The notes below the pieces were generated by a model, which saw only the letters and a program-made list of their open reading frames with translations, was not told the origin of the DNA and searched no databases. From the NCBI GenBank assembly GCA_003214195.1, contig QCLY01000004.1, forward strand, positions 1-55,617: DNA of 55,617 bases, in the 5' to 3' direction. How positions within the stretch are numbered: position 1 is the stretch's first letter; each line of letters opens with the position of its first letter. Below are positions 9,178-17,254 of the stretch, one piece after another. Position numbers and translations under genes: made by a program. The DNA is from Prochlorococcus sp. AG-418-G23. GTDB lineage: Bacteria > Cyanobacteriota > Cyanobacteriia > PCC-6307 > Cyanobiaceae.

Positions 9178-10413
9178 TTGAGTAATTCCGGCACAGCTGA
9201 GGTTCTTATTCCCAGAAGCCTTTGTTTAATAGAAGATATAAAAAACCTCATTATCGATGTAGAGGATTTATGTTCAATTTCCATTAGTTGGGAGGATGGG
9301 TTTGTTTCTGAGTTAAAGCCTTTAACAAATAAAATTACAAAACCAAAAAATATTTTATTTCCAAGATTTGTTGAAACTCATTCGCATTTTGATAAATCTT
9401 TTACATGGGCAGATTTTCCTAATCTGGAATCAAACTATGGAGGAGCATTATCAGTAAATCTTGAAGAACATAAAACTAGAACTACAGATAAGGTTCTTGA
9501 AAGAGTTGAGAAATCATTAAAACTTGCCATAAAAAATGGATACCGAGCAATTAGAAGTCATATTGATACATACAAAGGTCAATCTATTGATATTTGGATT
9601 GAACTTTTTAAATTACAAAAAAAATTCTCACCTGAGTTGACCTTACAATACGTTGCTCTAGCTCCATTGGAATTCTGGGGAACAACTGATGGCGAAGATT
9701 TGGCAAAAATATTTTCCTCTAATGGAGGCATTTTAGGAGGTGTTATTGTACCCCCTTTCAATAAAAAAAATACAAGCAAATTTCTAGCAAAGATGCTTCT
9801 TCTCGCTAGCAAATATAAATTAGAAATAGATTTGCATATAGATGAATCAATTATTGAACCTGGAGCGGGAATAAAAGTTTTATTAGAAACAATCGAAAAT
9901 TTAAAAATTAATAGTGTTCCGATCACTTGTAGTCATTTGAGTAGTCTAATTTCTCTAAGTAATAGAGAGATTTTAAATTTAGGAAAAAAAATGGCTGAGA
10001 AAAATATTAGGGTTATTGCCTTACCCCTAACAAATTTTTGGCTGCTTAATCGAAGTAATAAAACAACTTCATTTAAAAGACCAGTTGCGCCAATAAAGCA
10101 ATTACAAAAATCACATGTGGATGTATCTCTTGGTAGTGATAATGTTCAAGACCCTTGGTACCCATTTGGTAATTTTGACCCTTTTTATATGTTGTCTTGC
10201 TCGATGCCTATGCTTCAACTAAACCCCTGGGAAAGAATGACTCTATCTTCTATTTTTTTTGCTCCAAGCAGATTATTAAATTTAAAATGGGATGGTTTAA
10301 TTAAAAAAGGTTGTCCTGCTGATTTTGTAATTTTAGATGCACAAAGATGGGCAGATGTTTTTTCGAGCAATTTAAAGAGAAAAGTATTTATAAACGGCGA
10401 TTTGTATTGTTAA
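9178..10413 (+). CDS. Cytosine-deaminase-like amidohydrolase
   Basis: 411 residues from a TTG start; no in-frame ATG precedes it, and the upstream ATG at about 9148 runs into a stop at once. The metal-site motifs of the amidohydrolase superfamily are in order: ETHSHFDKS (~66), a RSHIDTY segment, DLHIDES (~220), TCSHLSSL (~248) and LGSDNVQDPWYPFG (~318). The last closely resembles the DDVFDPWYP-type motif of E. coli cytosine deaminase. It may deaminate cytosine or a related ring (pterin or guanidine-like); the true substrate cannot be read from sequence. It is followed 38 bp later by an FAD-linked oxidase on the same strand. Confidence 0.8.
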   Translation: MSNSGTAEVLIPRSLCLIEDIKNLIIDVEDLCSISISWEDGFVSELKPLTNKITKPKNILFPRFVETHSHFDKSFTWADFPNLESNYGGALSVNLEEHKTRTTDKVLERVEKSLKLAIKNGYRAIRSHIDTYKGQSIDIWIELFKLQKKFSPELTLQYVALAPLEFWGTTDGEDLAKIFSSNGGILGGVIVPPFNKKNTSKFLAKMLLLASKYKLEIDLHIDESIIEPGAGIKVLLETIENLKINSVPITCSHLSSLISLSNREILNLGKKMAEKNIRVIALPLTNFWLLNRSNKTTSFKRPVAPIKQLQKSHVDVSLGSDNVQDPWYPFGNFDPFYMLSCSMPMLQLNPWERMTLSSIFFAPSRLLNLKWDGLIKKGCPADFVILDAQRWADVFSSNLKRKVFINGDLYC

Positions 10414-10451
10414 TTGGCTAATTTATATACAAAGTATAAAAAATTTTATCA

Positions 10452-11804
10452 ATGATATCAAAACTTAAATTTATAGACAAATTTAGAGAAGTCAAAAACT
10501 TAGAGATCATTGAAAATAAATCCGATTTAAAAAGACTTTCAAAAGATTTTTATAACTACTCTCCAATCCTTACTGAAAAATTAGACGAATGTATTGCTGA
10601 TTTGGTGGTAAGACCTAGTGATCATAAAGCGGTAAAGGAAGTAGCTGAAATTTGTTGGGAATTATCTATTCCACTTACTTTGAGGGGTTCAGGTACAGGT
10701 AATTACGGACAAGCTGTCCCATTATTTAAAGGAGTTGTTATGCAGATGAGTCAATTTAATAGGTTAGAAGAATTTGATCCAGATACAGGCTTTGTAAAAG
10801 TTCAGTCTGGCTGTGTTATGGGAGATTTGAATAAACAATTAGAGAAATATGGGAGGGAATTGAGGTTACTTCCTAGTACTTGGAAAACTGCAACAATTGG
10901 AGGTTTTATTGCAGGTGGATCAGGAGGTATTGGTTCCATTAGATGGGGATTCTTAAGGGATCCAGGAAATCTTATAGGTTTAGAGGCAGTAACGATGAAT
11001 GAAAAACCTGCATTATTAAAATTTGATGCTGAAGAATCCGAACCTCTTAATCATGCTTATGGGACTAATGGAATAATTACTTCTTTATTACTTGCTACTG
11101 ATATCAAACGTAAGTGGTACTCATTAGTTATCGACTGTATTGAATTTGAAAAAACAATAGAAATATTAAAAACTCTTACTAGCGCAGCAATTGATCTGAA
11201 ATTAGGAGCAATTCTTGAAGAAGATATTGTAGATCAAATGCCAAAATGGTTTAAAGGTAAATCTAGAAGTCACAAGATATTAATACAATCTACTCTTGGG
11301 GGAATAAAAACCATCGATCTAATTTGTAAAAAATTTAAAGTTGAATCTACCCTGCTTGGGGAAGAAGAAAAGCTCGTGAATGGAATTTCTGAAGTCGTAT
11401 GGAATCATACAACTCTTCATATGAGGTCTAGGGATAAAAATTGGACGTATTTACAGATGCTTTTGCCACTTAATAATGAACTTGAATTAATTAATTTTTT
11501 GAGAAAAAAATGGGGCAAAAAAGTTCTTTGGCATTTAGAGGCAGTTTCTCAACAAGGATCACCGCGATTAGCGGCTTTGCCTGTATTAAAGTGGAATGGG
11601 GCAGAAGAATTAAAAGAAATAATAGAAGATTGCAAGAAACTTGGTGCGTTTATTTTTAATCCTCATGTTTTAACAGTTGAAGGGGGAGGTCTCGGAGTGG
11701 TGGATGCAGATCAAGTAAAAGCGAAATTAAGATTTGACCCTAAAGGGCTATTAAATCCAGGAAAATTGGAAGGTTGGGAAGTAAGAGAACAATTTAAAAT
11801 TTAA
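10452..11804 (+). CDS. FAD-linked oxidase/dehydrogenase of the GlcD family
   Basis: 450 residues. The N-terminal PCMH-type FAD domain is clear: VVRPSDHKAVKEVAEICWEL, then TLRGSGTGNYGQAVP (the loop holding the FAD pyrophosphate), LPSTWKTATIGGFIAGGSGG and the SIRWGFLRD turn. The C-terminal region ends with the family motif RFDPKGLLNPGK. Relatives oxidise 2-hydroxy acids such as glycolate or lactate, so a role in glycolate/photorespiratory metabolism is plausible but unproven; no CCG-type iron-sulphur partner gene is adjacent. It overlaps the converging folC by 4 bp. Confidence 0.8.
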   Translation: MISKLKFIDKFREVKNLEIIENKSDLKRLSKDFYNYSPILTEKLDECIADLVVRPSDHKAVKEVAEICWELSIPLTLRGSGTGNYGQAVPLFKGVVMQMSQFNRLEEFDPDTGFVKVQSGCVMGDLNKQLEKYGRELRLLPSTWKTATIGGFIAGGSGGIGSIRWGFLRDPGNLIGLEAVTMNEKPALLKFDAEESEPLNHAYGTNGIITSLLLATDIKRKWYSLVIDCIEFEKTIEILKTLTSAAIDLKLGAILEEDIVDQMPKWFKGKSRSHKILIQSTLGGIKTIDLICKKFKVESTLLGEEEKLVNGISEVVWNHTTLHMRSRDKNWTYLQMLLPLNNELELINFLRKKWGKKVLWHLEAVSQQGSPRLAALPVLKWNGAEELKEIIEDCKKLGAFIFNPHVLTVEGGGLGVVDADQVKAKLRFDPKGLLNPGKLEGWEVREQFKI

Positions 11805-13033
11805 CATTTCTGTTTATTCGCAAATTTAAGAAATTCAGCAACTAAAAAAATAGAACCTGTTACAACAGGATGATTAGGTGGCCATTTTTTCAGGGAAAAT
11901 AAATACTCAATGGCAAGTTCAAATGTTTTAAATTCAATTGTTTTTTGTAAGTCAATTTCTTTTATCTGATAGAGATCATTTAATTGCCAACTAGGTTGGT
12001 TTGGCACTGGCACAAGTAATAAGCGATCATTTTTCTTTAGAAGTGTTTTTAATATTGCGTAAATATCTTTTTGTCTTTGGACACCTAAAATCCAATAAAT
12101 TCCTTGATCTTCATTCTCCCAATTGCTTCGCTCATTAGAGAGTGCTCTTGCAGCAGGATAATTATGCGCACAATCTACAAGAATTTCTTTGTTGAAATAG
12201 TTTATGATTTCTAGCCTTCCGCTCCAAGTTGCCTTTTTAAGACCTTTAGATATGTGTCTCTTTTTTATATTAAATCCCAAATTATTCAGCGCTTCAATTG
12301 CTCCAATGGCTACTGAAGCATTTTGCTTTTGGAAAATTCCATTTAATCCAAGCTCATAGTTGTTTAAAATTGAATCTTTCCAGATAATTTCTGCTCCAAC
12401 TTCTATAACTTTTTTGTTCAGTAAATTTTCAACTTGACTATTTTGTTTGCAGGAGATGACTATTGAGTTTTTTTCTATCACAGCTAATTTTTCCTTGGCA
12501 ATTTTTTCAATAGTGTTTCCAAGAAATTTTGTATGATCTAGGCCAATATTACCGATGGCAATTATTGGCCTAAGTTTATGGGCTGTTGTCGCATCTAATC
12601 GCCCCCCTAAGCCGGCTTCAAGAATCAGTAATTCAACATGCTTTTGATCAAAGAACTTTAGCGCACAACAAATGATTTTTTCAAAAGGAGTTAATTGATA
12701 TGTTGCAAACTTTTTTTCTAACAATGAAAAAATTTTTTCAAAATCAGTTTTGTTAATATTTTTTTTATTAAATCTAATCCTTTCACATATATCGAAAAGA
12801 TGTGGAGATGTTGTTACACCAAAATTCTTTTTGGCTTCAAAAAGTATACTTTCTAGATATGCCGCTATTGATCCTTTACCATTGGTTCCAATAATTTGTA
12901 TTGCAGGGATATTCTTGCAAGGATTCCCAAGTTCTTTAAGTACTTTTTTAATTCTTGATAAACCTAAATTGATGTTATCCCTTTCATATTTGGGTGATGA
13001 TAATTCAAAAATTTTTAAATTTGCATTTTTCAA
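11801..13033 (-). CDS. folC: Folylpolyglutamate / dihydrofolate synthase
   Basis: 410 residues. A Mur-ligase-family ATPase that adds glutamate to (dihydro)folates. The P-loop IQIIGTNGKGSIAAYL is near residue 47. It is followed by GVTTSPHLFDICERIRFN, the LEAGLGGRLDAT signature and IGLDHTKFLGNTIEKIAKEK, and the C-terminal domain has DCAHNYPAA. Whether it has one or both activities cannot be told, but no second folC-like gene is in the window. It lies 11 bp downstream of argD on the same strand, suggesting a joint transcript argD-folC. Confidence 0.95.
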   Translation of the reverse strand: MKNANLKIFELSSPKYERDNINLGLSRIKKVLKELGNPCKNIPAIQIIGTNGKGSIAAYLESILFEAKKNFGVTTSPHLFDICERIRFNKKNINKTDFEKIFSLLEKKFATYQLTPFEKIICCALKFFDQKHVELLILEAGLGGRLDATTAHKLRPIIAIGNIGLDHTKFLGNTIEKIAKEKLAVIEKNSIVISCKQNSQVENLLNKKVIEVGAEIIWKDSILNNYELGLNGIFQKQNASVAIGAIEALNNLGFNIKKRHISKGLKKATWSGRLEIINYFNKEILVDCAHNYPAARALSNERSNWENEDQGIYWILGVQRQKDIYAILKTLLKKNDRLLLVPVPNQPSWQLNDLYQIKEIDLQKTIEFKTFELAIEYLFSLKKWPPNHPVVTGSIFLVAEFLKFANKQKC

Positions 13034-13044
13034 AATTTAAATTG

Positions 13045-14220
13045 CTATAACTCTTCAAAAATTGAATTTAGCTTATCCAAAAGAATATTAATTTCTTTTC
13101 GAGATATAACCAATGGTGGAACAATCCTTACAACGTTTCCTCCTGCGGGAACTACCAGCAATCCTTTATCAAAAGCTTTTAATGTAATTTCTTTTGCATC
13201 AGCATAATTATCATTAATCACAAGACCTTGTATTAAACCTAAACCTCTTTTCCCTCTGATAATATTTGGAAATTTTTTTGACAATTCGTCAAAGCCAGCA
13301 CTTAATTGTTCCCCTCTTAGATAAACATTATTGATAAGGTTCCTTCTGTTTATTTCTTCTAATACAGTTAGGGCAGCCTTGCAGGCGAATGGGTTCCCTC
13401 CAAAAGTGCTTGCATGATCTCCTGGTGAAAAAATGTTAGCTTTTTCTTTTACCAATAATGCTCCAATGGCATGTCCACCTCCTAACCCTTTAGCAAGGGT
13501 GAATCCATCAGGTTCAATTCCTAAATTCTCATAGCCCCACATTTTCCCAGTTCGACCTACTCCACTTTGGACTTCATCTAAAATTAGAAGAGAATTATAT
13601 TTATCACAAATATTTCTTAGGCTTTTAAAAAATATTTTACTTCCAGGAATTACGCCACCTTCTCCTTGTATTGGTTCAACTAAAACGCCGGAAATTTTTT
13701 GATCATTTTTTTCACACTCTTCAAATAATTTTTTTACCGAGTCAAAATTGTTAAATTTAAAAAATTTGAACCCTTTAATCATTGGTTCGAAACCTTTTTG
13801 ATATTTGGGCTGACCAGTCGCACTCAAGGCTGCTAATGTTCTTCCATGAAAACTGGATTCTGCCGCGAGGATAATTGACTCTTTACCTTTATTTGCAGTA
13901 TTCCCATATTTTTTAATTAATTTAATTGCTGATTCATTTGCTTCCGCACCACTATTGCAGAAAAAGACGCTTTCAGCACAACTTATATTCGTTAAAGTTC
14001 TGCTTAGTTGTTCTTGCTCTTCAATTTTGTATAGATTTGAAATGTGTTGAAGCTTATTTAGTTGAGTTGCTAGCCTTCTTTTTAAGACTCTATCACTATG
14101 ACCAAGACTGCAAGTTGCTATACCAGCAACGGCATCAAGATACTTTTTACCCGTTTTATCCCATAGCCAACAACCTTTTCCTTTTTTGAAAGATATGTCG
14201 AATCGACTATAAGTATTCAT
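13045..14220 (-). CDS. argD: Acetylornithine aminotransferase
   Basis: 391 residues from the ATG at 14220 (MNTYSRFDISF). The frame stays open further upstream to 14301, but that extension is the translated complement of tRNA-Leu, so I reject the longer start. PLP class-III features are visible: FFCNSGAEANESAIKL, SFHGRTLAALSATG, LDEVQSGVGRTG and the lysine region FTLAKGLGGGHAIGA. It makes N-acetylornithine in arginine synthesis; argF at 49545 is a later step. Only 5 bp separate the start codon from the 3' end of the tRNA, so a transcript through both would leave almost no leader after tRNA processing. Confidence 0.96.
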   Translation of the reverse strand: MNTYSRFDISFKKGKGCWLWDKTGKKYLDAVAGIATCSLGHSDRVLKRRLATQLNKLQHISNLYKIEEQEQLSRTLTNISCAESVFFCNSGAEANESAIKLIKKYGNTANKGKESIILAAESSFHGRTLAALSATGQPKYQKGFEPMIKGFKFFKFNNFDSVKKLFEECEKNDQKISGVLVEPIQGEGGVIPGSKIFFKSLRNICDKYNSLLILDEVQSGVGRTGKMWGYENLGIEPDGFTLAKGLGGGHAIGALLVKEKANIFSPGDHASTFGGNPFACKAALTVLEEINRRNLINNVYLRGEQLSAGFDELSKKFPNIIRGKRGLGLIQGLVINDNYADAKEITLKAFDKGLLVVPAGGNVVRIVPPLVISRKEINILLDKLNSIFEEL

Positions 14221-14225
14221 CAAAG

Positions 14226-14307
14226 TGGGAGCGGTCGGACTTGAACCGACATACCCGAAGGTGCCGCATTTTGAGTGCGGTGCGTCTACCAATTCCACCA
14301 CGCTCCC
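14226..14307 (-). tRNA. tRNA-Leu (CAA anticodon)
   Basis: A class II cloverleaf of 82 nt on the minus strand. The acceptor helix is GGGAGCG with CGCTCCC and the discriminator is A at 14226. The D-arm contains GAATTGGTAGAC. The anticodon stem-loop is CCGCA-CTCAAAA-TGCGG with anticodon CAA, reading TTG. A long variable arm (CACCTTCGGGTA) and T-arm GGTTCAAGTCC follow. CCA is not encoded. Confidence 0.97.
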
Positions 14308-14508
14308 AAGGCTTTTGAAAAATAAAGAACTTTTTTATTATAACAAAAATCATTTTATTGACTATGCTTTTTTAGCTTAAAAGTGAGCATTCAAGATTTC
14401 TTTTTTGCATTAATCAAAATTATTCAATTAAAAACGTAGAGCCATTTTTTATTTGCTAACAACAAAGCAGGAGAATGAGATGGTTTACGCACAAAACTGA
14501 TACATTTC

Positions 14509-14522
14509 TGTATTTAAATACA
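14509..14522. repeat. 14-bp perfect palindrome TGTATTTAAATACA
   Basis: A perfect 14-bp inverted repeat without spacer, about 70 bp upstream of the first micro-ORF (14593) and about 200 bp from tRNA-Leu. The form is that of a site for a dimeric regulator, but A/T richness makes chance occurrence plausible. The rest of the stretch 14308-14592 holds only AT-rich sequence and a weak 28-codon frame. Confidence 0.3.
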
Positions 14523-14592
14523 AGCAAAAAACCTTTTATTATAGATAATCTTCATAATTAGTAATATTATGTTATATTTAAAATAAAAATTT

Positions 14593-14700
14593 ATGTCTAA
14601 AATTAAAGCTAAAAAATTATCTTTTAAATTTGTCCCCTACTTCTTTGTTGCGGCTGCTACATTGACAGTATTTGGATCTAACAACGGTATATGGGTATGA
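14593..14700 (+). CDS. Putative 35-residue single-pass membrane peptide
   Basis: An ORF of 35 codons in the 533-bp gap between tRNA-Leu and murA. The N-terminal third is strongly basic (KIKAKKLSFK) and is followed by one hydrophobic stretch (VPYFFVAAATLTVFG, about 14-28), a good single membrane span with positive-inside topology. The tail is SNNGIWV. I do not recognise it and it does not match the small photosystem or b6f subunits I know. An AT-rich TATATT-like element lies just upstream. The stop overlaps the next ORF's start (ATGA), which supports the pair being real. Moderate to low confidence that it is expressed. Confidence 0.5.
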   Translation: MSKIKAKKLSFKFVPYFFVAAATLTVFGSNNGIWV

Positions 14701-14807
14701 ACGATTTGAAACCAATTGGTTTAAATAAAATTTGGTCTAATCGTTTTTTAGTATTGTTTTTTTTAATTTTAGGTTGTATTTCACTAATTAATATCGCTTA
14801 CATATAG
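14697..14807 (+). CDS. Putative 36-residue single-pass membrane peptide
   Basis: Starts inside the stop of the preceding micro-ORF (ATGA, 4-bp overlap). It has a polar N-terminus with positive charges (KIWSNR) and a hydrophobic stretch FLVLFFLILGCISLINIAYI (17-36) running to the C-terminus. I do not recognise a family. The overlap and similar size and topology of the two peptides suggest translational coupling and possibly a joint membrane role, which is inference. Confidence 0.45.
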   Translation: MNDLKPIGLNKIWSNRFLVLFFLILGCISLINIAYI

Positions 14808-14840
14808 TATTGATGAACTCTAAATGATATTAAAAAGAAA

Positions 14841-16211
14841 TTAAGCAGCTTTGATCTTAGTAAGACTTTCAGATTCTGATTTAATTCCATATCCCCTTTC
14901 CACATAAGTTCTTTTATTAAATTCTCTATTTATACTTACACCTAATATTTTTAGTTTTGACTCAAAATTTTCATAACCTCTATCTAAATGCTCTAAACCA
15001 TATATCCTGCTATTACCTTTAGCGATAATTCCAGCAATTATTAATGCCGCTGATGACCTTAAGTCTAAACCTATTAGATCCATCCCTTTAATTGATTTAA
15101 CGCCTTTGATATAAGCAACGTTTTTATCTAATTTTATATCCGCGCCCATTTTATTAAGTAAATGAACATGATTCATTCTATCTTCGAAAATTGTTTCAGT
15201 TATCTTGGATTTACCATTGGCGATTGTCATTAAAGCTGTAAATGGTGCTTGTAAATCAGTTGGAAATCCTGGGAAGGGGGCAGTATCAATATCTACACCT
15301 TTAATATCTTTTCCATTAATTGTAATTGAATTGCCTTTAATCGTAATTTTACTCCCACTCTCTTTAAGCTTGTCAGTAACAGCTTCAAGATGATGAGGGG
15401 TTACAGGAGAAACTGTAATTGAAGAGGAAGTTGCAGCAGCAGCAATTAGAAAAGTTCCAGCTTCTATCCTATCTGGAATTACTTTATGAGAACAGCCAAA
15501 AAGTTTATTAACACCATCAATAATTATTTTTTCTTTGCCAAAATCGTAAATTTTTGCCCCCATTTTATTAAGCATTTGGCATAAATCCTGAATTTCAGGT
15601 TCTCTTGCAGCATTCTCAATAATAGTTCTCCCTTCAGCTAATGATGCAGCCATTATGAGGGTTTCAGTAGCACCTACGCTTGGACACTTTAATTTGATAT
15701 GAGTACCATGCAGTTTATTTATACTTTTTTTAATTTTTGCTTTGACAATTCCCTCTTCAATATTGATTTCTGCTCCTAGAGCTTCAAGTCCTTTAATGTG
15801 TTCATCTATTGGTCTTGAGCCAATATTACACCCTCCAGGCATAGGGACTTTGGCTACTCCAAATTTAGTTAATAATGCACCAATACAAAAGAAACTAGCT
15901 CTAAGTCCATTAACAAGTTCATATGGAAGTTCTTTAATAGAAATATTTTGTGAATCTATCTCTAATTTATTATTTTTATATAAAAGATTGACTCCTAAAT
16001 TTTTAAGGATATTCTCCATCTTCTCAATATCAGTAAGACGAGGTACATTCTCAAGAATTATCCTTTCATTTGTTAGTAGTGATGCCGCCAGTAAAACTAA
16101 GGCCGAATTCTTCGCCCCGCTTATTTCAACTAACCCATTTAACTTACCTTCTCCAAAAATCTTTAAATTTTGAGATTTAAGATATGAATCCTTATCGCGT
16201 CCGCAAATCAT
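14841..16211 (-). CDS. murA: UDP-N-acetylglucosamine 1-carboxyvinyltransferase
   Basis: 456 residues, slightly long because of an N-terminal stretch (ICGRDKDSYLKSQ) before the family start LKIFGEGKLNG. It transfers enolpyruvate from PEP to UDP-GlcNAc, the first committed step of peptidoglycan synthesis. SGAKNSALVLLAASLL near the N-terminus carries the conserved Lys-Asn pair. PMPGGCNIGSRPIDEH carries the reactive Cys targeted by fosfomycin in this family. TAPFPGFPTDLQAPF and the RMNHVHLLNKMGA helix are also present. Upstream, the divergent SpoU gene begins about 170 bp away. Confidence 0.96.
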   Translation of the reverse strand: MICGRDKDSYLKSQNLKIFGEGKLNGLVEISGAKNSALVLLAASLLTNERIILENVPRLTDIEKMENILKNLGVNLLYKNNKLEIDSQNISIKELPYELVNGLRASFFCIGALLTKFGVAKVPMPGGCNIGSRPIDEHIKGLEALGAEINIEEGIVKAKIKKSINKLHGTHIKLKCPSVGATETLIMAASLAEGRTIIENAAREPEIQDLCQMLNKMGAKIYDFGKEKIIIDGVNKLFGCSHKVIPDRIEAGTFLIAAAATSSSITVSPVTPHHLEAVTDKLKESGSKITIKGNSITINGKDIKGVDIDTAPFPGFPTDLQAPFTALMTIANGKSKITETIFEDRMNHVHLLNKMGADIKLDKNVAYIKGVKSIKGMDLIGLDLRSSAALIIAGIIAKGNSRIYGLEHLDRGYENFESKLKILGVSINREFNKRTYVERGYGIKSESESLTKIKAA

Positions 16212-16381
16212 TAAGACTTAATTTTTAGATACATCATGACAAACTAACACTAGTAAGTCCACCCTATGTAACGCGTAAAATATTAATAAAAAATAAAAAA
16301 GAAATTCTCGATTTTAGGAAATTAACTTTTATAAGTTATTGATCTATACCTCAATTGAATTAAAATATAGACGACAATAAA

Positions 16382-17254
16382 ATTTTCAAATTAATCATAG
16401 AAAAACCTTTTTTAAAAATAACAAGTAAAAACAATAATCTGGTTAAAAGATTTAGATTATATAAAAGTGGATCTTCTAGAAAAGATAAAGATTTTTTTTG
16501 CATAGAAGGTACTCATCTTATGGAAGAATTATTGAAGTCTCGAAATTCACCCTCTGAAATTTTAGTTACTGAAAAATGGATTAAAAAGAATCAAAATCTT
16601 AGCCAACAGTTTGAGCAATCATTAATAAATATTGTCTCAGAAGAGGTTTTATCTTCCGCAATTTCAACAATTAATCCAGACGGCATTGCAGCACTAGTCA
16701 AAATCTCATCAATACCTAACTATCAATTTAATAAAAAAGATGATTTGGTTCTTGTTCTCGATAGGATTCAAGACCCTGGAAATATGGGAAATCTTTTTAG
16801 AACTGCTTTGGCTGCTGGGGTCGATTCAATTTTTTTATCTGGAGGAGCCAACCCACTTAATCAAAAGGTACTAAGAGCATCATCTGGTGCTGTCTTTCAC
16901 CTCCCATTTCTAAGATTTGAGGGTTCCGAAGAAGAAAAAATAAATTCTTTATTAAAGTCTTTATCCGATTTATCAAATAATGGGTTTAAGATATTTTCTA
17001 CTAGTAGTCATAATAAAAGCTCTAATAAATCTACGAAACCCTATTGGGAAATTGATTGGACTAAACCTACAGCGTTAATATTGGGTAATGAGGGACAAGG
17101 TATTCATAAAAAAATTCAAGAAGCTTTTAATGAAACAATTTCAATTCCGCATAGTGAGCTTGTAGAATCATTAAATGTGGCTTGTGTTGCAGTTCCATTA
17201 TTACTAGAACGAAAAAGAGTCGCATACACTTCTAAATACATACATAAAAAGTGA
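16382..17254 (+). CDS. SpoU/TrmH-family RNA 2'-O-methyltransferase, non-canonical start
   Basis: The SPOUT domain is clear: LVLDRIQDPGNMGNLFRTALAAGV, LILGNEGQGI and IPHSELVESLNVACVAVPLL are the three family motifs including the trefoil knot. The first ATG is at 16520. The same frame is open back to a stop at 16361, and the extra residues (KITSKNNNLVKRFRLY at 16415-16462, then DFFCIEGTHLMEELL) are the typical N-terminal RNA-binding domain of TrmH/RlmB-like enzymes. So translation must start upstream of 16415, where no ATG, GTG or TTG exists in frame. Candidates are ATT 16382, ATC 16394 and ATA 16397; I list ATT as the most plausible but am unsure. The end overlaps lpd by 4 bp (GTGA). The target RNA cannot be told. 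Confidence 0.75.
   Translation: MFKLIIEKPFLKITSKNNNLVKRFRLYKSGSSRKDKDFFCIEGTHLMEELLKSRNSPSEILVTEKWIKKNQNLSQQFEQSLINIVSEEVLSSAISTINPDGIAALVKISSIPNYQFNKKDDLVLVLDRIQDPGNMGNLFRTALAAGVDSIFLSGGANPLNQKVLRASSGAVFHLPFLRFEGSEEEKINSLLKSLSDLSNNGFKIFSTSSHNKSSNKSTKPYWEIDWTKPTALILGNEGQGIHKKIQEAFNETISIPHSELVESLNVACVAVPLLLERKRVAYTSKYIHKK

Noticed and set aside
14221-14301. N-terminal extension of argD up to 14301 (MVELVDAPHSKCG...)
   Set aside because: It is the translation of the tRNA-Leu gene and its flank, a known annotation artefact. The true start is the ATG at 14220.
14475-14561. 28-codon plus-strand ORF preceded by AGGAG
   Set aside because: The AGGAG is only one base from the ATG, too close for use, and the peptide has no recognisable features; the stretch looks regulatory.
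15742-16173. 143-codon plus-strand ORF inside murA
   Set aside because: Antisense to murA; Ser/Pro/Leu-rich composition is that of a shadow frame.
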